DNA of 42,895 bases from an uncultured bacterium (lineage in GTDB: Bacteria; Latescibacterota; UBA2968; UBA8231). Shown piece by piece: positions 22,395-31,143 of the stretch. The position numbers and the translations under genes were made by a program. How positions within the stretch are numbered: position 1 is the first letter of the stretch; each line of letters starts with the position of its first letter. The stretch spans positions 1 to 42,895 of the forward strand of contig CALDFW010000031.1 in assembly GCA_937942165.1 (NCBI GenBank). The letters run 5' to 3'. Under the pieces are notes generated by a model. The model was not told the DNA's origin and ran no database searches. It saw only the letters and a program-made list of their open reading frames with translations.

Positions 22395-23765
22395 ATGAGC
22401 GAACAGGTGGGAGCAATTATTGAAGCGGGGTTAGACGACTGGCAAATCGTGCAGCAAGACGAGCAAGGCGTGGGCACCCTCAACCTGAAAGGCCGCTGGG
22501 TCGGCGCGCCAGATTGTGAAGTCGAGATCCGCGTCGCCGCGGCCGATACCGGCGTATCGGTCGTCGACTGGCGAGTTGCAGACGTGCACGGAAATGGAAC
22601 GTGGACGGCTGCACTGAGCGTGCCGGCGGGCGGACTCTATCGGTTGGAAACGCGCCTGCGCGCGCCGGCTAATGCCGCGGGTGAGTGGTCGCCGCGGGGC
22701 GATATGCGCCACTTCTGGGGCGTGGGCGACCTCTGGGTCATAGCCGGGCAGAGCAATTCAGCTGGCTACGGACGCGGCCCCTACGAAGATCCGCCCGAAA
22801 TAGGCGTGCACCTCTTTCGCAACAGCGAAACGTGGGCGCTGGCGAGTCACCCCATGAACGAGTCGACGCAGACACAGCACCCGGTCAACCGCGAAGGGGG
22901 CAATCCCGGTCACTCCCCCTATCTGCAGTTTGGCCGCCTGCTGCAGCGCGCCCTCCACTATCCAATCGGACTGGTGCAAACGTCGCTAGGCGGCTCGCCG
23001 CTGGCCCGCTGGAATCCGCGCGAAGAGGGCCCGGCCGATCTCTTCGACAATATGGTGCAGTGCGTACAAAAAGTAGGGGGCGCACGCGGCGTGCTGTGGT
23101 ATCAGGGCGAAACCGATGCGGGCAACCAAGCCGATGCCGACACCTATGCCGAACGCTTTGGAAACGCGTTGACCGCCTGGCGGGAGGCGCTCAACGATGC
23201 GCACCTCCCCGTTCTGACCGTGCAGCTCAACCGAGTCTACGGACGAGATGAGACGGCCCCCAACGCCTGGTGGACGCAGGTTCGTCAGGCGCAGCGCAGG
23301 GTCGCACAAACCACAGATAACGTCGCGGTAGTCCCCACTCTAGACCTACCGCTATCCGATGGAATTCACACCAGTCCCGCCGGCAATATGCTGCTGGGCG
23401 AGCGCCTGGCGCGCGCGGCATTGGACGCGGTTTATAGCTGTGGTCCCGATCACCGCGCACCAGATATCGAACGCGCAGAGCGCACGGCAGACGGACGTAT
23501 CGTCCTGCACTTTGCCAACGTGCAAAGCCGAATGGATTCCATTGATGAAAACGCCAACTGTTTTCGCGTGGAGGACGACGAGGGCGAAGTGGGCGTGGAA
23601 GCCGTCCACAGACCTATGGACGCCACCTTAGCGCTCGTGTTGAGCAGACCGCTGGTCGGCGGCGCGCTCGTGCACGGGGCCTGGGGCACCAACCCCGAAA
23701 CGGCGCCCATGGACATGGAACGCTTTATACCCATGCTGGGATTTTACGGCGTGGAAGTGCAGTAA
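22395..23765 (+). CDS. SGNH/SASA-domain carbohydrate esterase (sialate O-acetylesterase-like)
   Basis: 456 aa. It would hydrolyse ester (usually acetyl) groups on sugars. The N-terminal ~105 residues are a beta-sandwich. The catalytic domain begins with DLWVIAGQSNSAGYG (nucleophile Ser120), has the block II/III-like TSLGGSPLARW and WYQGETDAG segments, and the catalytic Asp322/His325 in DGIHTSPAGN. A C-terminal beta-rich domain ends the protein. These are hallmarks of the SASA family (CE6-related). Unusually no signal peptide is present from the chosen ATG, which has GGAG upstream, so it may act inside the cell on imported oligosaccharides. It is divergent from the aldo/keto reductase and followed after 29 bases by a small membrane-protein gene. 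Confidence 0.9.
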   Translation: MSEQVGAIIEAGLDDWQIVQQDEQGVGTLNLKGRWVGAPDCEVEIRVAAADTGVSVVDWRVADVHGNGTWTAALSVPAGGLYRLETRLRAPANAAGEWSPRGDMRHFWGVGDLWVIAGQSNSAGYGRGPYEDPPEIGVHLFRNSETWALASHPMNESTQTQHPVNREGGNPGHSPYLQFGRLLQRALHYPIGLVQTSLGGSPLARWNPREEGPADLFDNMVQCVQKVGGARGVLWYQGETDAGNQADADTYAERFGNALTAWREALNDAHLPVLTVQLNRVYGRDETAPNAWWTQVRQAQRRVAQTTDNVAVVPTLDLPLSDGIHTSPAGNMLLGERLARAALDAVYSCGPDHRAPDIERAERTADGRIVLHFANVQSRMDSIDENANCFRVEDDEGEVGVEAVHRPMDATLALVLSRPLVGGALVHGAWGTNPETAPMDMERFIPMLGFYGVEVQ

Positions 23766-23794
23766 AGCACCCTATCTAACGAAGGCAGGTTTCC

Positions 23795-24178
23795 ATGTTC
23801 TTTACGCTCTTGGCGACGACCTTTGCCCTGGCCTCGATCGTGTCTTTTCTAGCCGTGCGCTTTTTCGATCGACCTATAGGAGCCATTTTTGAGCGCATTA
23901 TTGGCGACGAGATAAGTTCGGCGTGGCATCGCTACGTAAAGTTTGCCGCCTACGTAGTCGGCGTATCAGGCGGCGTGCGTATATACAACCTAGAGCGCTA
24001 TATCAGCGCGTCCGACCTGCATCCTGAAGAGCAGAAGGTACTCGAACTGACGAGCGAGCGCTGGGTCTTAGAGCTCTATCGCACGATCATAGAAACGCTG
24101 CAGAGTATTGCCTGGATGCTGCTGATCGTATTCGTCGCGACGCTAATTGCCTATGTCCTCGTGCGCCGAAGCGACTAG
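23795..24178 (+). CDS. Small membrane protein of unknown function
   Basis: 127 aa; AGGCAGG precedes the ATG. A hydrophobic helix spans about residues 3-24, a second weak one about 48-62 (KFAAYVVGVSGGVRIYN), and a strong C-terminal one about 104-122 (SIAWMLLIVFVATLIAYVLV) followed by RRSD. Between them lies a soluble helical segment (PEEQKVLELTSERWVLELYR). No family recognised. It probably shares a transcript with the upstream esterase. Its stop overlaps the convergent sulfatase stop by four bases. Confidence 0.75.
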   Translation: MFFTLLATTFALASIVSFLAVRFFDRPIGAIFERIIGDEISSAWHRYVKFAAYVVGVSGGVRIYNLERYISASDLHPEEQKVLELTSERWVLELYRTIIETLQSIAWMLLIVFVATLIAYVLVRRSD

Positions 24179-25617
24179 AGCGGTTTTGGGTAGGTGCGCT
24201 GCCAGCCGCTGCGCCCAAAATCGACGTCGCCCGACAGGTCGACATCATATACCAGTTTGTCGTGGTGCGAGGCCATCGTCGATCGCATAATCTCTTCGGT
24301 TAGGGCTCGATCCAGACGCAGATACGTATCGCCGCACGCGCCGTCATTGAGCAGGTTTCGCTCTTCGGTAGGATCTTCAATCAGGTCAAAGAGCATGTGT
24401 TCACCGGTGCTGTATTTGCACAACTTCCAGCGGCCGTCAAAGCACATCCAACCGCCGCCCATCATTCCGTATAGATAGTCGCGACGGGCGCGCGGCAGGC
24501 CTAGCTCAGGCAGCGGCATAAAGTCCATGTAGTCGGGTACTTCCGCACCCGCGAGCGCCAGCATCGTAGGCGTCACGTCTGCCAGCGCGACGAGCTCCCT
24601 ATTAGACTGGCCCTGCGGCCCGCCGGGCATCCGAGCAATCAGCGGCACGTGACAGCTCGCTTCAAAAAACTGGCCTTTGCCGATCAGGCCGTGATCGCCC
24701 AGATAGTCCCCGTGATCGGACGAAAACAGGATCACCGTATTGTCCAGCTGACCGCTCTCGCGCAGCGCCTGTAAAATACGTCCGGTGATATCGTCAATCT
24801 GCTTGACCAGCGCAGCGTAGTGCGCGCGAATCTTCTTTTTGTGGTCCTCTGTAAACTCGCTGTAGTCTACTCCGTTCCACGGCCGCTTATTACCCGCAAT
24901 ATTTTGCTGACGCAGCAGGGGATGTGCTCCTGCAACCTCTGGAATCGAATCGGGCATATCCTCGGGCCGATAGCGATCGGCGTATTCTGGCGAAGGATCG
25001 TACGGACAGTGTGGCCCAGGAAAGCCAACCATCATGGCGAAAGGACGCTCATCGCTGTAGGTGCGGATATATTCAGCGGCCGCATCGCCCACAAAATAGT
25101 CCCAAGAATCTTTAAACGCGTGCTGGTGAACAATTGCACCGCGGTTTTCGAGATAGCCCTCGTGTTCATTCCCGTGCAGCTTGTGCAACCCTCGCTCAGC
25201 CAGATAGTCCGCGTAGTCATCCTGGATGTGCAGCCAGCGCTTGTCCTCGCAGATCACGCGATCGTCAAAGCCCATACTCGCATCCCAGGGATAGAAGTGC
25301 ATCTTGCCGATGGCGGCGCTGCGGTAGCCGACGCGAGCAATCAGCTCTGGCCACGTATGCAGGCCGCAGGCCGCGTAGTCGGGACGCAGAAACTGCCCGT
25401 TGCCCAGCACGCCCGTGCGAATAGAATTGAGCCCCGTAAGCAGGTTGTGGCGCGCCGCCACGCAGACGGGCGACGTGCTGTAGGCGCAGTCGTAGCGAAG
25501 GCCCTCAGCCGCCAGAGAATCGATATGCGGCGTGTCGATAAAAGATGCGCCGTAGCAGGAGAGAAAATCGTGGCGCAGCTGATCGGGCATGAGAAAGAGA
25601 AGGTTCGGCTTGGACAT
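24175..25617 (-). CDS. Sulfatase (formylglycine-dependent, alkaline phosphatase superfamily)
   Basis: 480 aa from the ATG at 25617, which follows GAGGTG; the track start at 25767 adds 50 residues with no homology to the family. The N terminus NLLFLMPDQLRHDFLSCYG is the sulfatase metal-binding strand. The modification site is Cys52 in PVCVAARHNLLTG (C-x-A-x-R), where an anaerobic or aerobic sulfatase-maturating enzyme would make formylglycine. The metal/histidine block HGDYLGDHGLIGKGQFFEAS is also present. It removes sulfate from sulfated sugars or related esters; phosphonate/phosphodiester hydrolysis is a possible alternative in this superfamily. No signal peptide is apparent, so it may act in the cytoplasm. 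No maturation enzyme gene is next to it. Divergent from the SCO1-like gene. Confidence 0.92.
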   Translation of the reverse strand: MSKPNLLFLMPDQLRHDFLSCYGASFIDTPHIDSLAAEGLRYDCAYSTSPVCVAARHNLLTGLNSIRTGVLGNGQFLRPDYAACGLHTWPELIARVGYRSAAIGKMHFYPWDASMGFDDRVICEDKRWLHIQDDYADYLAERGLHKLHGNEHEGYLENRGAIVHQHAFKDSWDYFVGDAAAEYIRTYSDERPFAMMVGFPGPHCPYDPSPEYADRYRPEDMPDSIPEVAGAHPLLRQQNIAGNKRPWNGVDYSEFTEDHKKKIRAHYAALVKQIDDITGRILQALRESGQLDNTVILFSSDHGDYLGDHGLIGKGQFFEASCHVPLIARMPGGPQGQSNRELVALADVTPTMLALAGAEVPDYMDFMPLPELGLPRARRDYLYGMMGGGWMCFDGRWKLCKYSTGEHMLFDLIEDPTEERNLLNDGACGDTYLRLDRALTEEIMRSTMASHHDKLVYDVDLSGDVDFGRSGWQRTYPKPL

Positions 25618-25771
25618 AAACACCTCATTCGCAGATATAAACAATCCTAAACACGTAGTTTGCGTTAGAAATCCTTGCTCGGGGTCGTAAACTCTTATAG
25701 TCCCCGAACCCGCCTCAATTAGCATACTACATAGCCGACGCCCACACCAGCACAGCGGACCACTCACTCAA

Positions 25772-25800
25772 TTGTCCCAGCGCGATTCGACGCGTACATT
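25772..25800 (+). promoter_or_regulatory. Possible promoter for the SCO1-like gene, giving a leaderless transcript
   Basis: TTGTCC (25772-25777) and TACATT (25795-25800) are separated by exactly 17 bases. The expected start, about seven bases past the -10, falls on the A of the ATG at 25807. The gene also lacks a Shine-Dalgarno sequence, consistent with leaderless translation. Confidence 0.35.
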
Positions 25801-25806
25801 TCACGC

Positions 25807-26643
25807 ATGCGCACACTGAAAACTCACGCTCTCTTACCCTTTTCTCTGCTGCTCTGTCTCTTGCTGAGCTGTGCCGAGGAGTCGCCAGAGAACGTTTCCA
25901 CCGATATCATCCCCACGCGCACCGATCGCCCCCGCCCACCCGTAGAGGACGTGCGCCCCTTTATCGATTTGGGTGGACGTTTTTCTCTGGTCGACCAACG
26001 GGGTGAAGAAGTTATCCTGGGAGCAGCTCAGCAGCGTGCCTCCCTGCTCTTTTTCGGCTACACCTACTGTCCCGACTTTTGTCCGACCACCCTGTCTCGT
26101 CTCGTGCACGTCAAAGAAAGGCTGGGTGCCGATGCCGATAGCGTCGATATCGCCTTTGTCAGCGTCGATCCCCAGCGCGATACGCCCGACGTCTTGGCAT
26201 CCTACTTGGCCTACTTTCCCATACGGGTGCATGGTATGACCGGTTCGCGGGCTGTCATAGATCAAATAACGGCTTCCTATCAGGCTGAATACGCGCTGGA
26301 CGAACCCAACGAGCGAGGCGATTATACCGTTGATCACAGCACGTCGATATACCTATTAGACACCTTTGGCCGCGTGCGCCACGTATTTAACCACGACGCC
26401 ACGCCCGACGAGATTGTCGACGTCCTGCACCTGCTGTGGCAGAGTCCGATCAGCCAATTAGAGCGCTCAGTAGAGGACGATCCGCTGCTGGCAGCGCGCG
26501 ATTTGGGCACCTACGGATGTGCCCTGCTTGGCGCAGATACCGCCGATGACTATCGCATTTGGAGCAGGCGTGCAGCCCGTGAGACTTCATCGCAGCACGA
26601 CCCGTCGCTGCAGCCAACCTATGAATACGGTTTAGATCGCTAA
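25807..26643 (+). CDS. SCO1/SenC-family lipoprotein (copper chaperone / thiol-redox)
   Basis: 278 aa. Lipoprotein signal with Cys22 (LLCLLLSCAEE), so it is anchored facing the periplasm. The thioredoxin-fold SCO domain covers residues ~50-215: LVDQRGEEV, LLFFGYTYCPDFCPTTLSRL with Cys88 and Cys92, VSVDPQRDTP, and the metal-binding His177 in VDHSTSIYLLD. Known SCO proteins deliver copper to the CuA centre of cytochrome c oxidase or keep its cysteines reduced. No oxidase genes are near. A ~60-residue C-terminal extension (SVEDDPLLAARDLGTYG and on) is not part of the fold. The downstream PhyH gene begins nine bases after its stop, so the two are probably co-transcribed. Confidence 0.92.
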   Translation: MRTLKTHALLPFSLLLCLLLSCAEESPENVSTDIIPTRTDRPRPPVEDVRPFIDLGGRFSLVDQRGEEVILGAAQQRASLLFFGYTYCPDFCPTTLSRLVHVKERLGADADSVDIAFVSVDPQRDTPDVLASYLAYFPIRVHGMTGSRAVIDQITASYQAEYALDEPNERGDYTVDHSTSIYLLDTFGRVRHVFNHDATPDEIVDVLHLLWQSPISQLERSVEDDPLLAARDLGTYGCALLGADTADDYRIWSRRAARETSSQHDPSLQPTYEYGLDR

Positions 26644-26652
26644 GGAGAGACC

Positions 26653-27462
26653 ATGGCCGAAATCGATGCCTATCCCGAACTCGCGCGCGACCTGCGCTTT
26701 TTTCCCGTTCAAAACGACGCGCCCACGACGCTGACGCCGGCCCAGATTGAACAGTTTAACGCCCGCGGCTATATCGCTCCCCTAGACGTTTACTCGCCCG
26801 AAGAAATGAGCGTCCATCGGGCGGCGTTTGATGAGCTGATGGAGGAAGCCAGCACCGGCGGCGGAAACGGCTATTCGATCAACGGCTGGCATAGGACACA
26901 CGCCGTCGTCCACGACATGGTAACTGAGGCGCGCATCCTGGACTACCTGCAGGATCTACTGGGCGAGGATCTAGTCTGTTGGGGAACGCACTACTTTTGC
27001 AAAATGCCGGGCGACGGCAAGAGGGTGAGCTGGCACCAAGACGCTTCCTATTGGCCCCTGACGCCGAGCAAAACAGTCACCGTCTGGCTAGCAATCGACG
27101 ATGCCGATGCGGAAAACGGGGCCATGCAGATCGTGCCGGGATCGCATCTACACGGGCAAATCGCGTTTGAGCAAAGTCGCGCCGAAGAGAACAACGTGCT
27201 CAACCAAACGGTCGTCGACCCACTCGACTACGGAGAGGAGCCCGTGCTGCTAGCCCTGCGCGCAGGACAGATGTCCCTGCACACCGACCTGCTCCTGCAC
27301 GGCTCAGAGCCCAACGCGTCTAATCGGCGGCGCTGCGGTTTGACCCTGCGCTTTGTTCCGGCAGAAGTGCGAGCACTTAACGGATGGAATGGGAACGCCG
27401 TCGTCTGTCGCGGCATCGATGCAGAAGGACACTGGCAGCACTGTCCGCGACCGCAGAGCTAA
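26653..27462 (+). CDS. Phytanoyl-CoA dioxygenase (PhyH) family protein
   Basis: 269 aa; AAGGAGAG lies just before the ATG. Fe(II)/2-oxoglutarate-dependent oxygenase, cytoplasmic. Iron ligands His128 and Asp130 are in SWHQDASYW, the distal His216 in LLHGSEPN, and the 2-oxoglutarate arginine is in RRRCGLTLRF. Other core segments are YSINGWHRTH, TVWLAIDDADAENG and PGSHLHGQ. It is the full-length paralogue of the truncated gene at the left edge of the window. Family members hydroxylate diverse small molecules; the substrate is unknown. It starts nine bases after the SCO1-like gene and its TAA directly abuts the stop of the convergent rhodanese gene. Confidence 0.93.
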   Translation: MAEIDAYPELARDLRFFPVQNDAPTTLTPAQIEQFNARGYIAPLDVYSPEEMSVHRAAFDELMEEASTGGGNGYSINGWHRTHAVVHDMVTEARILDYLQDLLGEDLVCWGTHYFCKMPGDGKRVSWHQDASYWPLTPSKTVTVWLAIDDADAENGAMQIVPGSHLHGQIAFEQSRAEENNVLNQTVVDPLDYGEEPVLLALRAGQMSLHTDLLLHGSEPNASNRRRCGLTLRFVPAEVRALNGWNGNAVVCRGIDAEGHWQHCPRPQS

Positions 27463-27972
27463 TTATTCAACGGGCTCTTTTTTTCGCAGGAAACGACCCC
27501 ACTGGGCGTCGTAGGGATGCACGGTGTCGACCGGCGCATCGCGAAAGAGCGATCGATCTTCGTTGTACCAGCGAAAGAGGCCTCCGCGCAGGTTGGACAC
27601 CGAACGCGCGCCCCTCTCTTGGGCCGCGCGGATGACGCGTTGAACAACGCCCGAAGAGCGATAGCCCACCGAGCAATAGAAAATAAGATCCCGGCCCGAC
27701 AGCCCCTCTCCATAAGCGGCAATAAACTCTTCGACGCCCAGATCGGGATCAATGCGGATGGCATCGCGCAGGCGGCTGACGTCGTATTCCTCAACCGGCC
27801 GCGTATCAAACACCAGCAGCGTTGAATCGCCGCGCGTCATGCGCACCGCGAGGCTGTCGCCGCTGATTTGCGGCACTGGATACTTCAGCTCAATGGCCTT
27901 TTCCAAGGCCCACATAGCCGGCTGAGCGCGCGCGCTGACCGGCAGCAGCGCTAGCAGTAAAAGCCAGTTCAT
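27463..27972 (-). CDS. Periplasmic rhodanese-domain protein
   Basis: 169 aa from the ATG at 27972 (GGAAATAGC upstream); the track start at 28089 lies inside the preceding gene. A signal peptide (MNWLLLLALLPVSARAQ) sends it to the periplasm. The rhodanese domain has VFDTRPVEEYDVSRL, the active-site loop CSVGYRSSG with Cys100, and a final NLRGGLFRWYNEDR. Rhodaneses transfer sulfane sulfur or bind thiols; the six-residue loop size fits sulfur chemistry. The start is one base after the stop of the fatty-acid-hydroxylase-superfamily gene, so they form an operon. Its stop abuts that of the convergent PhyH gene with no bases between. Confidence 0.9.
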   Translation of the reverse strand: MNWLLLLALLPVSARAQPAMWALEKAIELKYPVPQISGDSLAVRMTRGDSTLLVFDTRPVEEYDVSRLRDAIRIDPDLGVEEFIAAYGEGLSGRDLIFYCSVGYRSSGVVQRVIRAAQERGARSVSNLRGGLFRWYNEDRSLFRDAPVDTVHPYDAQWGRFLRKKEPVE

Positions 27973-27973
27973 G

Positions 27974-28780
27974 CTATTTCCAAAATGGATACAGGAAGCG
28001 ACGCAGCAGACCGCGCGGAAAGTGCCGCTGGTCGGCAAATCCCAACCGGGCCGGTCTTTCGCGATCGGCGGGCAAATACGCCGTGCCAAACACCCAGTCC
28101 CACAGGCTAAAAATCACGGCAAAGTTCTGTCCGTGACGACCGTGCAGCTCGACGTCGTGATGCCAGACGTGCATTCTCGAAGAGTTGAGCACGTAGCGCA
28201 AGGGTCCCCAGTCGATACGCACGTTGGCGTGGTTTAGGTGACCTATTAAGGTGCCGACAATGGCCACCCAAAGCACGACGCGCCCATCGACGCCCAGCGC
28301 AATAAGCGGGAAATACGTCAGTCCCTGATACAGGGCAATCTCCATCCAGTGGAAGCGAAAGTTACCGATCCAATCGAGCTCTTCAATACTGTGATGCAGC
28401 TTGTGAAACTGCCATAGAGCAGGCACGGAGTGTAGCAGGTTGTGTATCAGCCACTCCAGCAGATCCTTGGCCACGATAAAAACGACAAACTGGACCCACA
28501 GGGGCTCTCCGAGCAGACCCTGCAGCGCAGTCGGCCAAGTAAACGGCCAACCGCCGACGGCCCGCTCGACCCAGCCCAACGACCAGGCCGCTATACTCGC
28601 CACGAGAATACCGGCGTAGTGTCCGTTAAAGACCAGCCAAAATAGATCTTGCCCAATGCCGACGCGCAGCGCCTTCTGCTCGCGCCGCCACGGGGCGATA
28701 CGCTCGATACAAAAGCACAGCAGCGAGACCAGGACGAGCCAGAAAAAGTAGTTTCGCGTGTCCCAAAGCACGCTGAGCAT
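27974..28780 (-). CDS. Sterol desaturase / fatty acid hydroxylase superfamily membrane protein
   Basis: 268 aa integral membrane protein with hydrophobic spans near residues 10-27, 48-70, 95-112 and 150-182. The di-iron histidine boxes are intact: His113-x3-His117 (HNLLH), His126-xx-His129-His130 (HKLHH), and His204-xx-His207-His208 (HVWHH), with an additional HLNHAN. This arrangement defines the superfamily of oxygen-dependent hydroxylases/desaturases acting on lipids, sterols or carotenoids. The substrate is not determined. It is followed one base later by a periplasmic rhodanese gene and is divergent from the polysaccharide-lyase-like gene. Confidence 0.92.
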   Translation of the reverse strand: MLSVLWDTRNYFFWLVLVSLLCFCIERIAPWRREQKALRVGIGQDLFWLVFNGHYAGILVASIAAWSLGWVERAVGGWPFTWPTALQGLLGEPLWVQFVVFIVAKDLLEWLIHNLLHSVPALWQFHKLHHSIEELDWIGNFRFHWMEIALYQGLTYFPLIALGVDGRVVLWVAIVGTLIGHLNHANVRIDWGPLRYVLNSSRMHVWHHDVELHGRHGQNFAVIFSLWDWVFGTAYLPADRERPARLGFADQRHFPRGLLRRFLYPFWK

Positions 28781-28901
28781 AGCCGTTTTCCGATCCGATG
28801 AGTTAGAAGCAATTTACGCTTTAGAACATAACTCTTTTCCCACCGATTTGAATCCCCATCTAATTTTGTTCACTTGCCCGAATATCCGTATTAATTAGCA
28901 C

Positions 28902-29891
28902 ATGACCTTTTCCCGAGAGCGCATTGTGCGCGGAGCGTTGTACATCGCATGGCTATGCCTGGCCGCCTGTTCGGAGAAGAGAGGCACGGAACCCTCTTCC
29001 CCCCTGCTCGAAGAAACGGTCGAGTACTGGTCCAACGGCTATCTGCGCAGCGTGTATCAGCACTATACCAACGCCCGGGGACACACCGTTCTACACGGAT
29101 CGTATCGCACCTATTCCGAGCGCGCGCAAAACCTGCTGTGGAGCGAACGCACGTTTTTCAACGGCCAGGCCATCGCGCTGCGCTACGAGCGCTGTGGCCC
29201 GACAGAAGATCTCCCGATCGCCAACGGCGATTTTGAGCTGGGCGACTTTACGGCATGGCGTCTTGAAGGCGCAAGGTCGACGTCGATTCAGCTGGTGCCC
29301 AGCGACGATCCGCAGCGCGGCCTGCACTCGGCCAAGCTAACGCTCCACTCGGGCGATATCGTGCGCAACGGCAACCGCGTCGAGCTCGTGCGAGCCGACT
29401 CGGGCCGCTACCAACGGACGCATATCTACGGTTGGAGTTTCAAAATCCCGATCGACTACGTGGAAGAGCCCTACTGGCAGGCCCTGTGCCAGTTTCACAG
29501 CCAGCCCGATTTTGCCGCGGGCGAAGACTGGAATACCTACCCCGAGCACAAGCCCCCCATCTCCATACTGTACGGACAGAGCCGCTGCCGTCTGATCTAC
29601 CACGACGCCGAGCAAGTGCAGCATGAGATCGGCGCCTTTACCATAGAGAAAGGCGCGTGGTCCAGCGTATTTTTTCAGATTGGATGGTCGATGAATGGAG
29701 ACGGCTATATCGAGATGTATGCAGACGGGCAGCCCGTGACGGCCTTTAACGGCACGGACTACAAATCCTACGGATCCAACATGTACAACGAGACGGGCAA
29801 CTACCTAAAAATAGGCCTCTACCGCGATAAGCAAGCAGAGGCCATCAATTCGGTTTACGTCGACAACGCCTATATCGAGGCGTGTCCCTAA
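28902..29891 (+). CDS. Polysaccharide-lyase-like lipoprotein (heparin-lyase-I-type fold)
   Basis: 329 aa. Lipoprotein signal with Cys23 (YIAWLCLAACSEK). After a short MORN/YwqK-like stretch (VEYWSNGYLRSVYQHYTN and VLHGSYRTY), residues ~100-329 show the jelly-roll lyase pattern: NGDFELGDF, HSAKLTLHSGD, WSFKIPIDYVEEPYWQALCQ, FHSQPDF and near the end GNYLKIGLYRDKQ. These resemble the Polysacc_lyase (heparin lyase I / alginate lyase) group that cleaves uronic-acid-containing chains by beta-elimination. Catalytic residues cannot be fixed without alignment, so a carbohydrate-binding role alone is possible. It would sit on the outer side of a membrane. No Shine-Dalgarno sequence is evident. Convergent with selD, 12 bases apart. 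Confidence 0.75.
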   Translation: MTFSRERIVRGALYIAWLCLAACSEKRGTEPSSPLLEETVEYWSNGYLRSVYQHYTNARGHTVLHGSYRTYSERAQNLLWSERTFFNGQAIALRYERCGPTEDLPIANGDFELGDFTAWRLEGARSTSIQLVPSDDPQRGLHSAKLTLHSGDIVRNGNRVELVRADSGRYQRTHIYGWSFKIPIDYVEEPYWQALCQFHSQPDFAAGEDWNTYPEHKPPISILYGQSRCRLIYHDAEQVQHEIGAFTIEKGAWSSVFFQIGWSMNGDGYIEMYADGQPVTAFNGTDYKSYGSNMYNETGNYLKIGLYRDKQAEAINSVYVDNAYIEACP

Positions 29892-29903
29892 AACGGCCGC
29901 ACG

Positions 29904-30968
29904 TTAGTCGACGTGTACGTAGCGGTCACCGCTGTGCGCTTCGACGACGCCAATGCGACGCGCCCCTTCTACGCCGCGTGCGTGCAGCGCATCCAGCGCA
30001 TCAACCGCTTCGGTTTCGGGCACGGCAACCAGTAAACCACCGCTGGTCTGCGGATCTACGAATAACTCGCGCTGCGCCGCACTCACTCCGCTGGCAAAGT
30101 CCGCATGCCCTTCTATCATTCCTCGATTGGCTCCGTTGACGCCCGTGCTAATGCCGCGCTCGTACATAGCCAAGGCCTCGGGCAGCGTTGGCACATCCGC
30201 GGCTACTATACGCAGGTTCACATCGGAACCGCGCGCCATTTCACAGGCGTGGCCGGCCAAACCAAACCCCGTCACATCCGTCGCTGCGTGTACGCTAAAA
30301 CCCTGCAGCACCTCACAGGCCGTCTTGTTCAGTTCGACGAGCACGTCGATGCACGCGCGCATCGCCTCCTGCGAAACGAACCCGCGTAAATTGCCGTTGA
30401 ACAACACGCCGCTGCCAATCGGCTTGCTCAACAAGAGCACGTCGCCCACCTGCGCACCGCTGTTGCGCCAGCATCGCTCAGGGTGCACGATCCCAGTCAC
30501 GGACAGGCCAAATTTGGGCTCGTCGTCGTCGGTGGTATGGCCACCGGCCAGAACCGCGCCGGCCTCGGTGATTTTACTCAGCGCTCCCTCGACGATACCG
30601 TGCATGACCTCCGGGCCTAGGTGCTGACTTGGAAAGGCCATAAGGTTGAGACACGTCAGCGGCCGTCCCCCCATCGCGTAGACGTCACTCAGCGAATTAG
30701 CCGCACCAATCTGACCAAACACAAAGGGGTCGTCCACCGGTGGCGTAATAAAATCAGCCGTAACGACGATAGCCTGCTCGTCGTTGAGCCGATATACCCC
30801 GGCGTCGTCGCTGGTCTCAAAGCCGACCAGCAGGTTGCCATCCCCGTTGGGGGGCAGCGAAGAAAGCAGTTTTTCCAATCCGACCGGACTGGCTTTAGCC
30901 GCTCACCCGCAGGTCTTTGCCAAACTCGTTAGCGTTTTGTCGCGTGCGAAAATACTCTTTAGGTCCAT
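29904..30968 (-). CDS. selD: Selenide, water dikinase (SelD), itself a selenoprotein with in-frame UGA
   Basis: The ORF track gives 324 aa starting at an internal TTG (30878). Reading further upstream in the same frame gives MDLKSIFARDKTLTSLAKTCG, then UGA (30905-30903), then AAKASPVGLEKLLSSLPP, starting at the ATG at 30968. This is the normal SelD N terminus with selenocysteine 22 where other SelD proteins have the catalytic Cys; Lys25 at +3 matches the catalytic C17/K20 spacing of E. coli SelD. The full product is 354 aa. SelD makes selenophosphate from selenide and ATP for selenocysteine and selenouridine synthesis. Downstream motifs: LVGFETSDDAGVY, GGRPLTCLNLMAFP, LAGGHTTDDDEPKFGLSVTG, DVTGFGLAGHA, VDPQTSGGLL. 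A SECIS-like hairpin follows the UGA. No selA/selB/selC is in the window. Confidence 0.93.
30877..30905 (-). promoter_or_regulatory. Bacterial SECIS element for UGA recoding in selD
   Basis: Directly after the UGA (30905-30903) the mRNA can form a hairpin: AGUCC (30890-30886) and GGAUU (30881-30877) pair over five base pairs around the loop GGUC (30885-30882). The GGUC loop is the same as in the E. coli fdhF SECIS apical loop, and it starts 17 bases after the UGA here against 18 in fdhF. This supports selenocysteine insertion rather than termination. Confidence 0.8.
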
Positions 30969-31143
30969 AGGTCTATACGAGTGTGTAAATGAGATGGAGT
31001 GCTGTTTAAGTATAGGCACTATTGCACTCGGGCAACACACCCACCTAGCGATCGGCGCAGGCTTTCTACGCCGGCTCAGAATGTGTTACCTTATGCTCAA
31101 TATTCTTATCACTGAAACGCATTAAAAACAGGAGGTCGCCCTT

